Positions 17,863 through 25,225 of a stretch of DNA of 25,225 bases are shown in pieces. The stretch is taken from assembly GCA_003427395.1 (NCBI GenBank), contig BFEA01000869.1:215207-240431 (forward strand), given 5' to 3'. How positions within the stretch are numbered: position 1 is the stretch's first letter; every line of letters starts with the position of its first letter. The position numbers and the translations under genes are program-made. Under the pieces are notes generated by a model. That model was not told the origin of the DNA, ran no database searches, and saw nothing but the letters and a program-made list of their open reading frames with translations. This stretch comes from Chara braunii (Eukaryota > Streptophyta > Charophyceae > Charales > Characeae).

Positions 17863-18117
17863 GGATAATCGGAGAACTTATGAATGAAATACGGCTTGAA
17901 ATTTCCAAACACAACACGAGAGCCAAATGGAATAAGCTGCTCCTAAAATCATTCCAATGGCTGCTAATGTTGCCACGTTGGGCGCAACTTGAAAAGCGCC
18001 TACTAAAATAAAAAACTCACCAATAAAGCTACTAGTGCCTGGCAGACTAATATTGGCTAAAGTCAAAAACAGGAAAATAGTAGAAAATAGGCATTGTACT
18101 GACTAAACCTCCTCCAA
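17863..18117 (-). pseudogene. nad4: NUMT: fragment of mitochondrial nad4
   Basis: The minus strand encodes GGLVSTMPIF (about 18117-18088), then TLANISLPGTSSFIGEFFIL and VGAFQVAPNVATLAAIGMIL with GAAYSIWL, then (one base out of frame) VVFGNFKPYFIHKFSD down to about 17866. This is the membrane core of NADH dehydrogenase subunit 4 of complex I. Homology begins and ends abruptly inside the protein, two frameshifts interrupt it and the flanks are unrelated to nad4. It is therefore a nuclear copy of mitochondrial DNA and not a gene. Assembly chimerism with organelle reads is the alternative. Confidence 0.85.
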
Positions 18118-18119
18118 CG

Positions 18120-18697
18120 ACTCCCTCACTCCTTCGCAGATCGAAACAAGCGATCAGATCCAGCCAGTCCTAGTATCCTACCTCACACACGCTACCATCA
18201 ATCATATCCTGCTCATCGGAGAGCGTGACGGACAACAATCCCAGAAAAGAAGAAACAGTGCCGGAAAGAATACCGAAGTACGACGCACTACGAGTCTACG
18301 AGTTGGTTCGTTTCTTTCTCGTCTAAAGCACACCGCTAAACGCACTACCAGTTGGTCACTATACTAACACACCGCTAAGGAACAATTAAGTAGTCACCCT
18401 CCTACTGAATTCATATTCGACCGTCCGATTGATTGATTTGATTCAACGCGACGTTCAATCTGATGTTTAATCCGATTGTCCAACGGATGTATCTATCCCT
18501 TTCTATGGCCGGATTGCTTGATGAATCCGGTTGACTACGTGGCACTGTGACATTCTGCTGCAACGGAATTTTCCGATATAACGAACCTTAGCATGGCGTA
18601 CTCTGTTTCTCAATATTAAAGTCAATACTCAAGAGGTATAAGACAAGAGGCGGTACAGGTGAAATCTTCTCTAGCATAGAGAAAACTTCACTCAATT
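18120..18697. other. No gene seen; 3' flank of the protease-like gene
   Basis: Sequence of mixed composition with ACACACCGCTAA repeated near 18329 and 18367 and several GATTGATTTGATT-like words around 18430-18475. It may hold the 3' UTR of the minus-strand gene at 18859-20379. Confidence 0.35.
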
Positions 18698-18804
18698 CCC
18701 TGTGGGACAAGGGGCAGTCCAGAGAAGTATCCCTGTCTCTTATACACATCTAGATGTGTATAAGAGACAGATCCCTGTGGGACAAGGGGCAGTCCAGAGA
18801 AGTA
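18698..18804. other. Assembly artefact: Nextera mate-pair junction in a duplicated read
   Basis: Positions 18733-18770 are exactly the transposase mosaic end CTGTCTCTTATACACATCT joined to its reverse complement, the 38-bp Nextera mate-pair junction. A 32-bp sequence beginning CCCTGTGGGACAAGGGGCAG is duplicated on both sides (18698-18729 and 18773-18804). The translated peptide VSYTHLDVYKRQ is a known signature of this contaminant. The segment is not biological and the true genomic sequence presumably has a single copy of the 32 bp. Confidence 0.98.
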
Positions 18805-18858
18805 GATCCTGCACTAACACGCCAGCAGAATCTTCTCCCCTCACGCCGCTCACAGCCC

Positions 18859-20379
18859 TCAGATCGTCGCCGAACAAGGCCCCGTGCCAATCTTGAGCAC
18901 GCTGTTGGCGACTGACATATCGAAGGTCAGCCACTGCGATTGCAACATAGACATTCCCAGAATAATGCTGGACATAGTCGGGTGGGATGCTAATCCCAAC
19001 ACAATGACACACCCAGTCCTACTCTTCAAGACAAGAGTGTAATCCTCTGGTTTCGCGGTCAGCTTTGCTCCTCCCGTGAAGGTCAGCGTAATGTCCGGAA
19101 ACGAGTCCACGCTACAGAGAGGCGAAGCAAAAAAGATCATGGTGCCACCACCTAACGGTACTTCTGTTGGCGCACTGTTAGTTGCTTGTTGGATTGCACT
19201 GGCAATACTGGTAAGGGTGATCGAAGGCACAATAGTCAAAAACGATGTACTACCGAAGATGACAACTGGTTTGGCAGGAGGAGCGACGACGTCATAGCCG
19301 ACACTCCACCCCGTCGTCGACGCCGCGTAGAAAGCGACTGGTGCCTCCGCGGTCGCCTCTACTGCCACTAGGGGCGTCGATGACCCTAGCAGCCCATTAG
19401 GGTAAGTAATCCACGCGGGGGGTTCGCCAACCACTACACCTCCCCCGTCGTCAACTTCGGTGTTGGTACCAGCGAAGGCAGAGGCGGACCTCTGCGTATG
19501 ACCCGTGGAGTTAAAGCAAAGGCTCAAAATCTTCGGCAGCTGGAGCTGCTGCGTGACGGACGCGAAGAAACTTCCGCTGGACTGGCCGAGACCGAGCACT
19601 CCGTCTGCGGTGAAGTTCAGATACTCGCCTGTGAAGCTGGTGATGCAAGCCATGCCATCAAACGTGAAACGCGAGCTAGGATCGCCCTTGAACTGGACGA
19701 AGTCGGACACCAGTTGGCCCGTAATACCGTCAGTCTGGGTATCGTCATCATACCGAGCCACGTCGCACTTGGCAGTCGCGCAGGTCGCCACCTGCGTGGT
19801 CTGGAGGTGCTGGCAACTCGCGGAAGCGCAGGCGGAGTACTTAAGCGACGAGCTGGTGCCCATGGCGAAAGGTGGACTAACGGCTTTATCAGGAAGTGCG
19901 CCTGTGCAGAAGGTCCAAGAGAGATACTGGTTGAACCCAACCTTCAAGGACCTCGGCTGAGGTGGGGTGCCCATCATCACATCAACAGTGAACGTATTCT
20001 TCATATCTCTAAGCGTGATCGCGCCCATTACGCGAGACCCAACAGCCGGAGCTGGACTCCCTCCAGGTAAAGTAGGTCCGGCTTCCGCAGGTTCGGAAGC
20101 AGGTCCGGTAGCAGGTGCGCTAGGCGAAGGAGGGGGGGGGAACAGAGTTAGTTGCCTCCTCTGTGCGCGCAGCAGCGCATCGACAGAAGGGCGGCTACGT
20201 CGCAATGGCAGAGTCAGACTCCGAGACGAGGAAGGAAGATCCCGACAACTGCCGGGGACACTTGCCAGCAAGACAAGACAAACGGCCATCGCCAGAAACA
20301 CGATGCTCAGCCGCAATGAAAGCTGACGACGACGGGAGGACAAACCGCTCCGCAGGCAGCAAGCTGTTGAGGAAGCCAT
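18859..20379 (-). CDS. A1-family (nepenthesin-like) aspartic protease homologue, likely inactive
   Basis: Pepsin-fold protein of 506 residues from the ATG at 20379, which has a good context (ACCATGG); the frame is open further upstream but without a preceding ATG. A signal peptide or anchor lies at about residues 22-45 (LSIVFLAMAVCLVLLASV), followed by a proline/serine/alanine-rich linker (about 78-114). The catalytic fold starts at 129 (TFTVDVMMGTPPQP). The family landmarks are present: a cysteine-rich insert (SACASASCQHLQ, CATAKCDVA), YDDDTQTDG in place of the YGDGS flap, DGVLGLGQ (259-266) and ILGMSMLQSQWLTFDM (473-488). However, the first active-site DTGS is replaced by GFNQ (148-151) and the second DSGT by FGST (375-378). 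Both aspartates are missing, as in non-peptidase members such as xylanase-inhibitor-like proteins. It likely acts in the secretory pathway or at the cell surface. Intronless as read. Confidence 0.88.
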   Translation of the reverse strand: MASSTACCLRSGLSSRRRQLSLRLSIVFLAMAVCLVLLASVPGSCRDLPSSSRSLTLPLRRSRPSVDALLRAQRRQLTLFPPPPSPSAPATGPASEPAEAGPTLPGGSPAPAVGSRVMGAITLRDMKNTFTVDVMMGTPPQPRSLKVGFNQYLSWTFCTGALPDKAVSPPFAMGTSSSLKYSACASASCQHLQTTQVATCATAKCDVARYDDDTQTDGITGQLVSDFVQFKGDPSSRFTFDGMACITSFTGEYLNFTADGVLGLGQSSGSFFASVTQQLQLPKILSLCFNSTGHTQRSASAFAGTNTEVDDGGGVVVGEPPAWITYPNGLLGSSTPLVAVEATAEAPVAFYAASTTGWSVGYDVVAPPAKPVVIFGSTSFLTIVPSITLTSIASAIQQATNSAPTEVPLGGGTMIFFASPLCSVDSFPDITLTFTGGAKLTAKPEDYTLVLKSRTGCVIVLGLASHPTMSSIILGMSMLQSQWLTFDMSVANSVLKIGTGPCSATI

Positions 20380-21000
20380 GGTCGTTCGACTCCTTCGCAG
20401 AACGCACCCACCTTTCTCCTCCTGACCCTGCCACAATCCGGTCAAGCCGCTCTTGGACCGCTCCTAGCCGCTCTCCGTCTCGCTTCGGTCGATGCTCCTG
20501 GTTGGACAACGGATGTTGTCGACGCTCGTCACAACGTCCCTTAAAAAGCATACGGTCGGACGAGGATGTGAGCGGAGAACCAGGCTACCGCCAAATAACT
20601 TCAGAGCTCAGCGTGGGCTAGGTCCCACTCACACGAAGTAAGCGATATTGACCGTAGATAGCAAATATCAACGGCCAGAATCTCTTAATCCGTGCAAATG
20701 GGACCTTGCCCCGTGAGAGATGGCTGCCAAACTTGAAGCGCAGGAAAGCTGCACGCGCGTAAATTCCCAGATTGAGGGCGCACTCACAGCAGGACTTTTT
20801 CCACTAAGCTGTGGACGTAATTCTAATCAGATTCATTCGCGTCGGCCATATCCGTGGTCAGATACATTTACGGATGTGCCAGTTGGAGTATGCTGTCAGG
20901 GGAGGAAAAACGGGGACGAAATAGTACGAAAGAAAACACCCTAGAAAAGTTAAAGAACAAGGAAAGAGCAGGAGGCGGGAAACAGAACAGAAACCGCAAG
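20380..21000. other. 5' flank of the protease-like gene and repeat remnants
   Basis: Upstream of the minus-strand gene; probably holds its 5' UTR and promoter. A TTTTTAAGG motif (minus strand, about 20540-20548) is the only TATA-like candidate. AGGTCCCACTCACACG (20621) and GGGACCTTGCCCC (20700) form short inverted ends about 90 bp apart, like the small elements at 14182 and 14665. Confidence 0.4.
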
Positions 21001-21001
21001 G

Positions 21002-21108
21002 CAGGTCCTCCCAGCAGTGTACTACATTGTGCTTCAACTCGAACACCAGTCTCGGAGGACCATGTAGTACAGTAGTACACTTGAACTACGCGGGGCTGGC
21101 AGGACCTC
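21002..21108. mobile_element. Small fold-back element, AGGTCCTCCCAGC ends
   Basis: AGGTCCTCCCAGCAGTGTAC at 21003 is matched in inverse by GTACACTTGAACTACGC and GCTGGCAGGACCT near 21075-21107. It is about 105 bp and non-coding. Confidence 0.6.
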
Positions 21109-21109
21109 A

Positions 21110-21532
21110 CACGGAGTTTCCACTCTGTTTTTGTTTTTTTCTTTCTATATTCTTCTCTCTACTTCTGTTTTTGCCTTCCACTACCTAGTCCTAAGGCTAT
21201 CTAGAGGGGACCACTGCATCCGGCCTTTTTTTTTCCTTTTCTTTTTTTTTGGTAAAATGGCTCCATCTATCCGTGGGGAGCAGCACGTGCTGGAAACCGG
21301 GTCCAGCGTCCCTCATTACAACAGCAATGAAAAGCATAATCAATATAGAACACCTCTTCAACCCTAACAGGTCGAGTTGTCCCGTGAATCACTAGCTCTC
21401 CAAATCTCTACAGAGGTAGCTATCTGCGTATTTTGAGAGAATGCCCTAAACGCCCCTCCCAGAAGGAAGACTCGGAGAAATCCTGTACCAAGGGATGTTC
21501 AACAGAATTCAAGAGTGCTTGAAGTGTAGGCA
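21110..21532. other. No gene seen; pyrimidine-rich
   Basis: T/C-rich tracts at 21126-21176 and 21227-21250, then CACGTGCTGGAAACCGGGTC (21285), which resembles sequence at 16671. No coding frame is supportable. Confidence 0.35.
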
Positions 21533-21564
21533 GGGGCGCAGCGCGTCCGGGGGCGCTGCGCCCC
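21533..21564. repeat. Perfect 12-bp-stem GC hairpin
   Basis: GGGGCGCAGCGC, 8-nt loop GTCCGGGG, GCGCTGCGCCCC: a perfect stem. It lies at the edge of a GC-rich, GTG-rich segment (21533-21830) that contrasts with its AT-richer surroundings. It could be a hairpin end or a structured RNA; nothing else supports either. Confidence 0.8.
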
Positions 21565-22160
21565 GTCGACACGATCTCGCCGACGAGCGATGGAGAGGTT
21601 GGAAGGCGCGGTGCGCGGTGCGGTTATGACAAGCGCAGCTGCGCGGTGACGTGTGGCGACGTTGGGCATCGCGGTGGGTGGGCAGTGCTGCTGTGGGGTG
21701 TTGTGTGACGGCGCGTGGATACGCCAGGTGGTGCTTAGCGGTAAAGTGCGGCGACGGCGTGAGTTGCTGAGTGACGGAACGTGGTCGTGTTAGACACCAC
21801 GGCGACGGGTGAACATCCAACTCTCTATCTCCTGACATTTTTGTAGCGCCATCTCGCTGTCTTGTGCCTCTCACGGCGATGCTGCGGGCTAGCATGCCGT
21901 GTGAGGCGGGGTGTGGCTTTTTATTGGGTCTCGCTTCGGGAGGAATCACCTGTGCTCTTCATCTTGCAGAATTTGGTGGAGGAGGTCGGCCAGCAGCAAG
22001 AGGGAGAAGAGTACTGGTGTGTCCCATGAGATGGGAGGAGGAGTGGAGGGGGATAAGGAGTTGGGTAATTGGGACTGTGTTCGTCTTCGCGCCATACAAG
22101 CAGCAGTACCAAGCAACAGGGAGAGGTCTTTCATCAACAGCAACGTGTTACAAACGGCAG
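21565..22160. other. GC-rich segment without a recognised gene
   Basis: Rich in GGTG, GCGACG and GTGTGG words. Frames on both strands are open for 100-146 codons, but they show no domain and their composition follows base composition. Confidence 0.35.
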
Positions 22161-22740
22161 ATATCATCATCGGGGGTTCGCTCATCATCATCACTGTCTT
22201 CATTGTGGTTAATAGGGTAAGTCTAAACTTTAACACCGTGAGTAGGGGTGCTGCGCGACACTTCATTGTAACCACATCATGGGCGCTGTTCGCCCCTTTT
22301 ATTATCACCATCATCATCATCATCCGTCATTAGTGCCATCGTCATCTTCAGTTAGCGCAGGCTGCTGCATGTTATCACCAGAATAGTCATCATCCTGCTG
22401 CTGCGCGTTATCACCAGAATAGTCATCATTACCATCATCATCATCATCATCACCATCATCATTTTATCATCAGCATCAGAAGCACCATCATAAGTGTCAT
22501 CACCATTATTACTGTCATCATCATCATCATTCTTAGATTCGTCATTATCGACATTATGATCATTATCACCATCATCATCTTTCTCATTATAGTCATTTAC
22601 TATAATCATCACTACCGATATTATTATCATTCTTCGTCACGATCATCATCATCATCAGTTTGTAGTATCACTTACTTCACATTGATCATCATCACTACTT
22701 TCATTAGTTTGTCATCATTAGACGGTCGTCCCTCATGGTG
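22161..22740. repeat. (CAT)n / (ATC)n low-complexity region
   Basis: Interrupted CAT triplets for about 550 bp. An 11-bp word, TATCACCAGAA, with TAGTCATCAT recurs at 22374 and 22410. Aspartate- and isoleucine-rich ORFs here are repeat translations. Confidence 0.9.
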
Positions 22741-23094
22741 GTGATTGCTGTTCATATCTACAGGTAAGAAGGTAGGGGACGGGGGGAGCTCTATCTTGCA
22801 GGGGCATCACAAGGTGGGGGGTGAATGTGTCAAAGAAGGTAGGGGCGGAGCAGGGGGGTGCCCTATTCTGGGGCAGGGGCTGTTTGTCCCAGTGGAGGCA
22901 GAAATGGGTAAGGGTTGTGGGGGCACACTTTAGGTGGGAACTGCGTGCTCCTTGGGGAACAGTAGGGTAGAGGATTAGTCCTATATTGGGGCCGAGGGAG
23001 AGTGGGAGACTCACCTCGGCGGAGGCAGTACAGGGCTGAGGGGGGAGGGGGACGGGGAGGGAGGGGCTGAAAAATCGGTGGCCCTTGAAGACCG
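22741..23094. other. G-rich sequence, no gene seen
   Basis: Many GGGG runs on the plus strand (22780-23060), so G4 formation is possible. No supportable gene. Confidence 0.4.
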
Positions 23095-23695
23095 ATGCTG
23101 GAGCGACGTTGGCCGGAGCCGGAGCCAGGTGGCGCAACTCTGTGACCTAGCCTAGTGGGGGCGTGAGGCCTGGTAGAGATCCGGGGGGCTGTTTGTGGGG
23201 GCAGTCTCAGTGGTCATCGGGGGTCGTGACTGAAGCAACGCTGGCCGGAGCTGGAGCAAGGTGGTGCAACTCTGTAACCTAGCCTGATGGGAGCAAGAGG
23301 CCTGGAAGAGCTTTGGTTCGTGCTGAAAATAGCCATGCTGGCGGTGGTTGAAGGTGGATTGAATGGGCTTCACCTATTCCTTTTCTCCAATTGGTCTTAG
23401 CCGAAACCGGGTAATGGCCCCGGTGGTTCTTCTTTGTATTTTGAAAGGGGACATGCCTTAGCTACGTCATATGAAGTTTTCTGGTTTCTGGATCTTCGGT
23501 AGCATTTAGTCTTTGCTCATATCCAGGGTATAGGAGTTCAGAGAAGGTCAAACCCGGACTGATATCCGCAGAGTTGTTCTGTTCTGTGCCCCTGGTTTGC
23601 CGATGCCAGAACGACGCTGGCCAGAGCTGGGGCGTTGCCCTGTAACCTGCAAATCGCAGGAGTATGAGGTCTTGTAGAGAGATCTGGGGTTTGCC
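23095..23695 (+). repeat. Three diverged copies of a roughly 90-bp repeat
   Basis: Copies at about 23095-23195, 23231-23315 and 23605-23690 share GCTGGCCGGAGCTGGAGC, a GCAACTCTGTAACCTAGCC-like middle and a GAGGCCTGGWAGAG-like end. The third is the most diverged. The origin of the unit is unknown; dispersed retroelement fragments are possible. Confidence 0.8.
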
Positions 23696-24225
23696 GAGGG
23701 AGGAAGGTAAGCCAGTGGTGAACCGGGGGGGGGTTGCTTAGTGGCGAGAAGGGATCAGCTATGGGTGATTTTGGTTTGGTTGGTATTGTCTCTGAGTAAG
23801 TATGTCCTGGCACAAGGAAGGCAAGAGTTACTTTAGGTTTAGGAAGCCAGAATAGCTTTATAAGTAGTCTACTATAATGCATATGAGCACGAATCAGTAT
23901 CATCATTAGCATCAATATCATTAGCATTACCATCATGATCATTTTCATCAAACATATATGAGGGCCGCTGAGCCCGGTTCTCAGCAAATTCATTTCGTCC
24001 ACTCCGGGTAGACTGTGAGGACCCCGGCCTCAAGCAGTTTTCATTGGTAATATCAGCCTTGGGCACTGGGGCCCGTTCTAAAAAAACAAAAAACAAAAAA
24101 AACGGCTGGAACTGTATGCGTCTGGGCGCAATTCTGTCCAGAAAAAAAAAAAAAAAAAAAAAGGCAGGGAAAACCCATATCAAAGTTGGCTACACTACCT
24201 CCTCTTAAGTTCTTAACCCTCTACG
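23696..24225. other. No gene seen; A tracts and a retro-like motif
   Basis: Contains a short ATCATTAGCAT repeat (23898-23935), GCCTTGGGCACTGGGGCCCG (24056), also seen slightly altered at 13351, and A-rich tracts at 24080-24103 and 24140-24162. The shared motif next to homopolymer in both places suggests copies of one retroposed sequence. Confidence 0.45.
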
Positions 24226-24237
24226 ATGGACGAGGTC

Positions 24238-24285
24238 CCCTTCTTCTTCTTCTTCTTCTTCTCCTCCTCCTCGTTGCTGTTGTTC
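24238..24285. repeat. (TTC)n / (CTC)n microsatellite
   Basis: Uninterrupted TTC then CTC triplets at the start of a long pyrimidine-rich stretch. Confidence 0.9.
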
Positions 24286-24388
24286 TTCTTCGTCTCGTTG
24301 CTGCTCTGCCAGCTCCGGCTCGTTGTAGTCTTGTCCCCACTCCCTCCTCATAATTTAGGCCATACTCACTCCAACCTTCCCTCGAGCA

Positions 24389-25075
24389 CAATGCGCCCTC
24401 ATCTTGATCTTGATCCTACTCGTGATAATTATGTTCTTGCTCTTGATCCCGTTCTTGAATCTGTTCTAGAATCCGTTCTTGATCTTGTTCGTGATCTCGT
24501 TCGTGATCTTGATCTTGATCCCGTTCAACCCGCTCGCGGTCTTGATCCTGTTCATGATTGCACACCTTTTTCTTTTTTTTCCCTCTTGGAAACCGTAACA
24601 GTGGCACAAAGAGTATCGATACATCCGCCCTTTCATGATCGGTCATCCGACTCATCCCAACAGAACTGCGGCCCCTCTCTTACTCCTACCCTCCTTGTGC
24701 CCCCATCTATTCACTCGAACAGACATTTCAGCACCCGTTCTGAGACTTCTACACGATCCTACCCACCATCTTTCTGAAGATCTCTTGACTTTCCCTCCAC
24801 TCTTTCGTGACATCCGTGTTCGCTGTCTCACAAAGCCAGAAACCACTTCGGATGCCACACAAGCAGACTATCTTGGTCGCTTTCTTGATCCCCGTCTTGA
24901 TCCTGATTGCAAGCCTGGATTCCTACCCCCACCTGCCCTTCGCAAACAATGCACCCTCATCTGGATCTTGATCACATTCATGATTTTTCTCTCACTTTTG
25001 ACCCTCTTCTTCATTCCGTTCGTGATCTTGTTCTTGATCTTGTCTTGATCGCATTCTTGATACCGTTTAACCATT
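24389..25075 (+). repeat. Two TTGATC-rich arrays in a 560-bp duplication
   Basis: Array 1 (24395-24555) consists of TTGATCYYGTTC-like units. Array 2 (24880-25065) begins with the same lead-in: ACAATGCGCCCTCATCTTGA at 24389 versus ACAATGCACCCTCATCTGGA at 24949. The long frame 24226-24777 runs through array 1 as repeated Leu-Asp-Pro and is not convincing as a gene. Dense GATC is a feature of both. Confidence 0.75.
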
Positions 25076-25145
25076 CTCGACCTCTCTCACGGCCTTGAAC
25101 CTATTAAACCAGTTCTACCTTATCCTTCTCTACATTAACAACGGA

Positions 25146-25148
<3 letters not shown>

Positions 25149-25225
<77 letters not shown>
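25149..25225. repeat. (CT)n microsatellite at window end
   Basis: Pure CT dinucleotides to the last base. Assemblies commonly end in such tracts, so the window end is probably a contig end. Confidence 0.97.

Noticed and set aside
17878-18066. Intact mitochondrial nad4 gene
   Set aside because: Only a short internal part is present, with two frameshifts and unrelated flanks.
18733-18770. Natural palindrome or MITE
   Set aside because: It is identical over 38 bp to the synthetic mate-pair junction.
18702-18896. Small ORF containing VSYTHLDVYKRQ
   Set aside because: Translation of the Nextera junction adapter.
19498-20621. Plus-strand ORFs opposite the protease-like gene
   Set aside because: Shadows of the minus-strand coding sequence, with no domain and no independent support.
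21509-22333. Overlapping 118-146 codon ORFs in GC-rich sequence
   Set aside because: Open on both strands, compositionally driven, and without a recognisable domain.
22352-22744. Asp-rich and Ile-rich ORFs
   Set aside because: Translations of the CAT triplet repeat.
24226-24777. 183-codon ORF with a hydrophobic start and Leu-Asp-Pro repeats
   Set aside because: Starts in a TTC microsatellite and runs through the TTGATC array; the apparent signal peptide is poly-Phe from the repeat.
1-25225. tRNA or rRNA genes
   Set aside because: No cloverleaf with conserved T-arm and anticodon context, and no rRNA core sequence, was recognised by eye on either strand. A tRNAscan/Infernal run would be decisive.

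Overview
The window looks like nuclear DNA from a streptophyte green-lineage eukaryote, plausibly a charophycean alga. Reasons: plant-type (nepenthesin-like) aspartic-protease architecture, a fragment of mitochondrial nad4 inserted in nuclear-style sequence, U6 snRNA-derived retrocopies, many 20-35 nt poly(A)/poly(T) tracts, microsatellites and dense fold-back repeats. The genus is an inference. Single N bases (2253, 5486, 5807, 9112, 9653, 13394) and a Nextera mate-pair junction sequence (18733-18770) show a short-read draft assembly.

Region 1, 1-8760, is the most interesting and may be one mobile or selfish unit. It opens with about 19 palindromes at a strict 59-bp period, organised into a 177-bp higher-order repeat (1-1090). 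An uninterrupted 1688-codon reading frame follows (1151-6217). Its product has an acidic, NLS-rich linker, a ParB/sulfiredoxin-like segment and a remote, apparently degenerate DNA-methyltransferase-like segment. A second open frame (6262-6639), broken by one UAG, lies directly downstream. A Ulp1/SENP-type SUMO protease with a complete H-D-Q-C site follows (about 7617-8474), and the block ends with a CCCCTTA array able to form G-quadruplexes. I saw no recognisable transposase.

Region 2, 8880-17860, contains no gene I can support. It holds U6-derived retrosequences, a 13-bp-duplicated bare poly(A) insertion, several MITE-like fold-back families and blocks of fold-back DNA each built around its own short word. 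It also has tandem duplications and a minisatellite.

Region 3, 17860-20700, contains a frameshifted nad4 NUMT (minus strand), the adapter artefact, and one well-supported host-like gene on the minus strand. This is a secreted or membrane-anchored A1-family aspartic-protease homologue that appears to have lost both catalytic aspartates (18859-20379).

Region 4, 20700-25225, is repeat-dominated: a GC-rich perfect hairpin, a (CAT)n region, three diverged copies of a roughly 90-bp repeat, two TTGATC-rich arrays, and a (CT)n tract that runs to the end of the window.

Only three protein-coding loci are well supported: the large ORF, the Ulp1 gene and the aspartic-protease homologue. Their functional link is not established, except that the first two and the palindromic array are adjacent and co-oriented.
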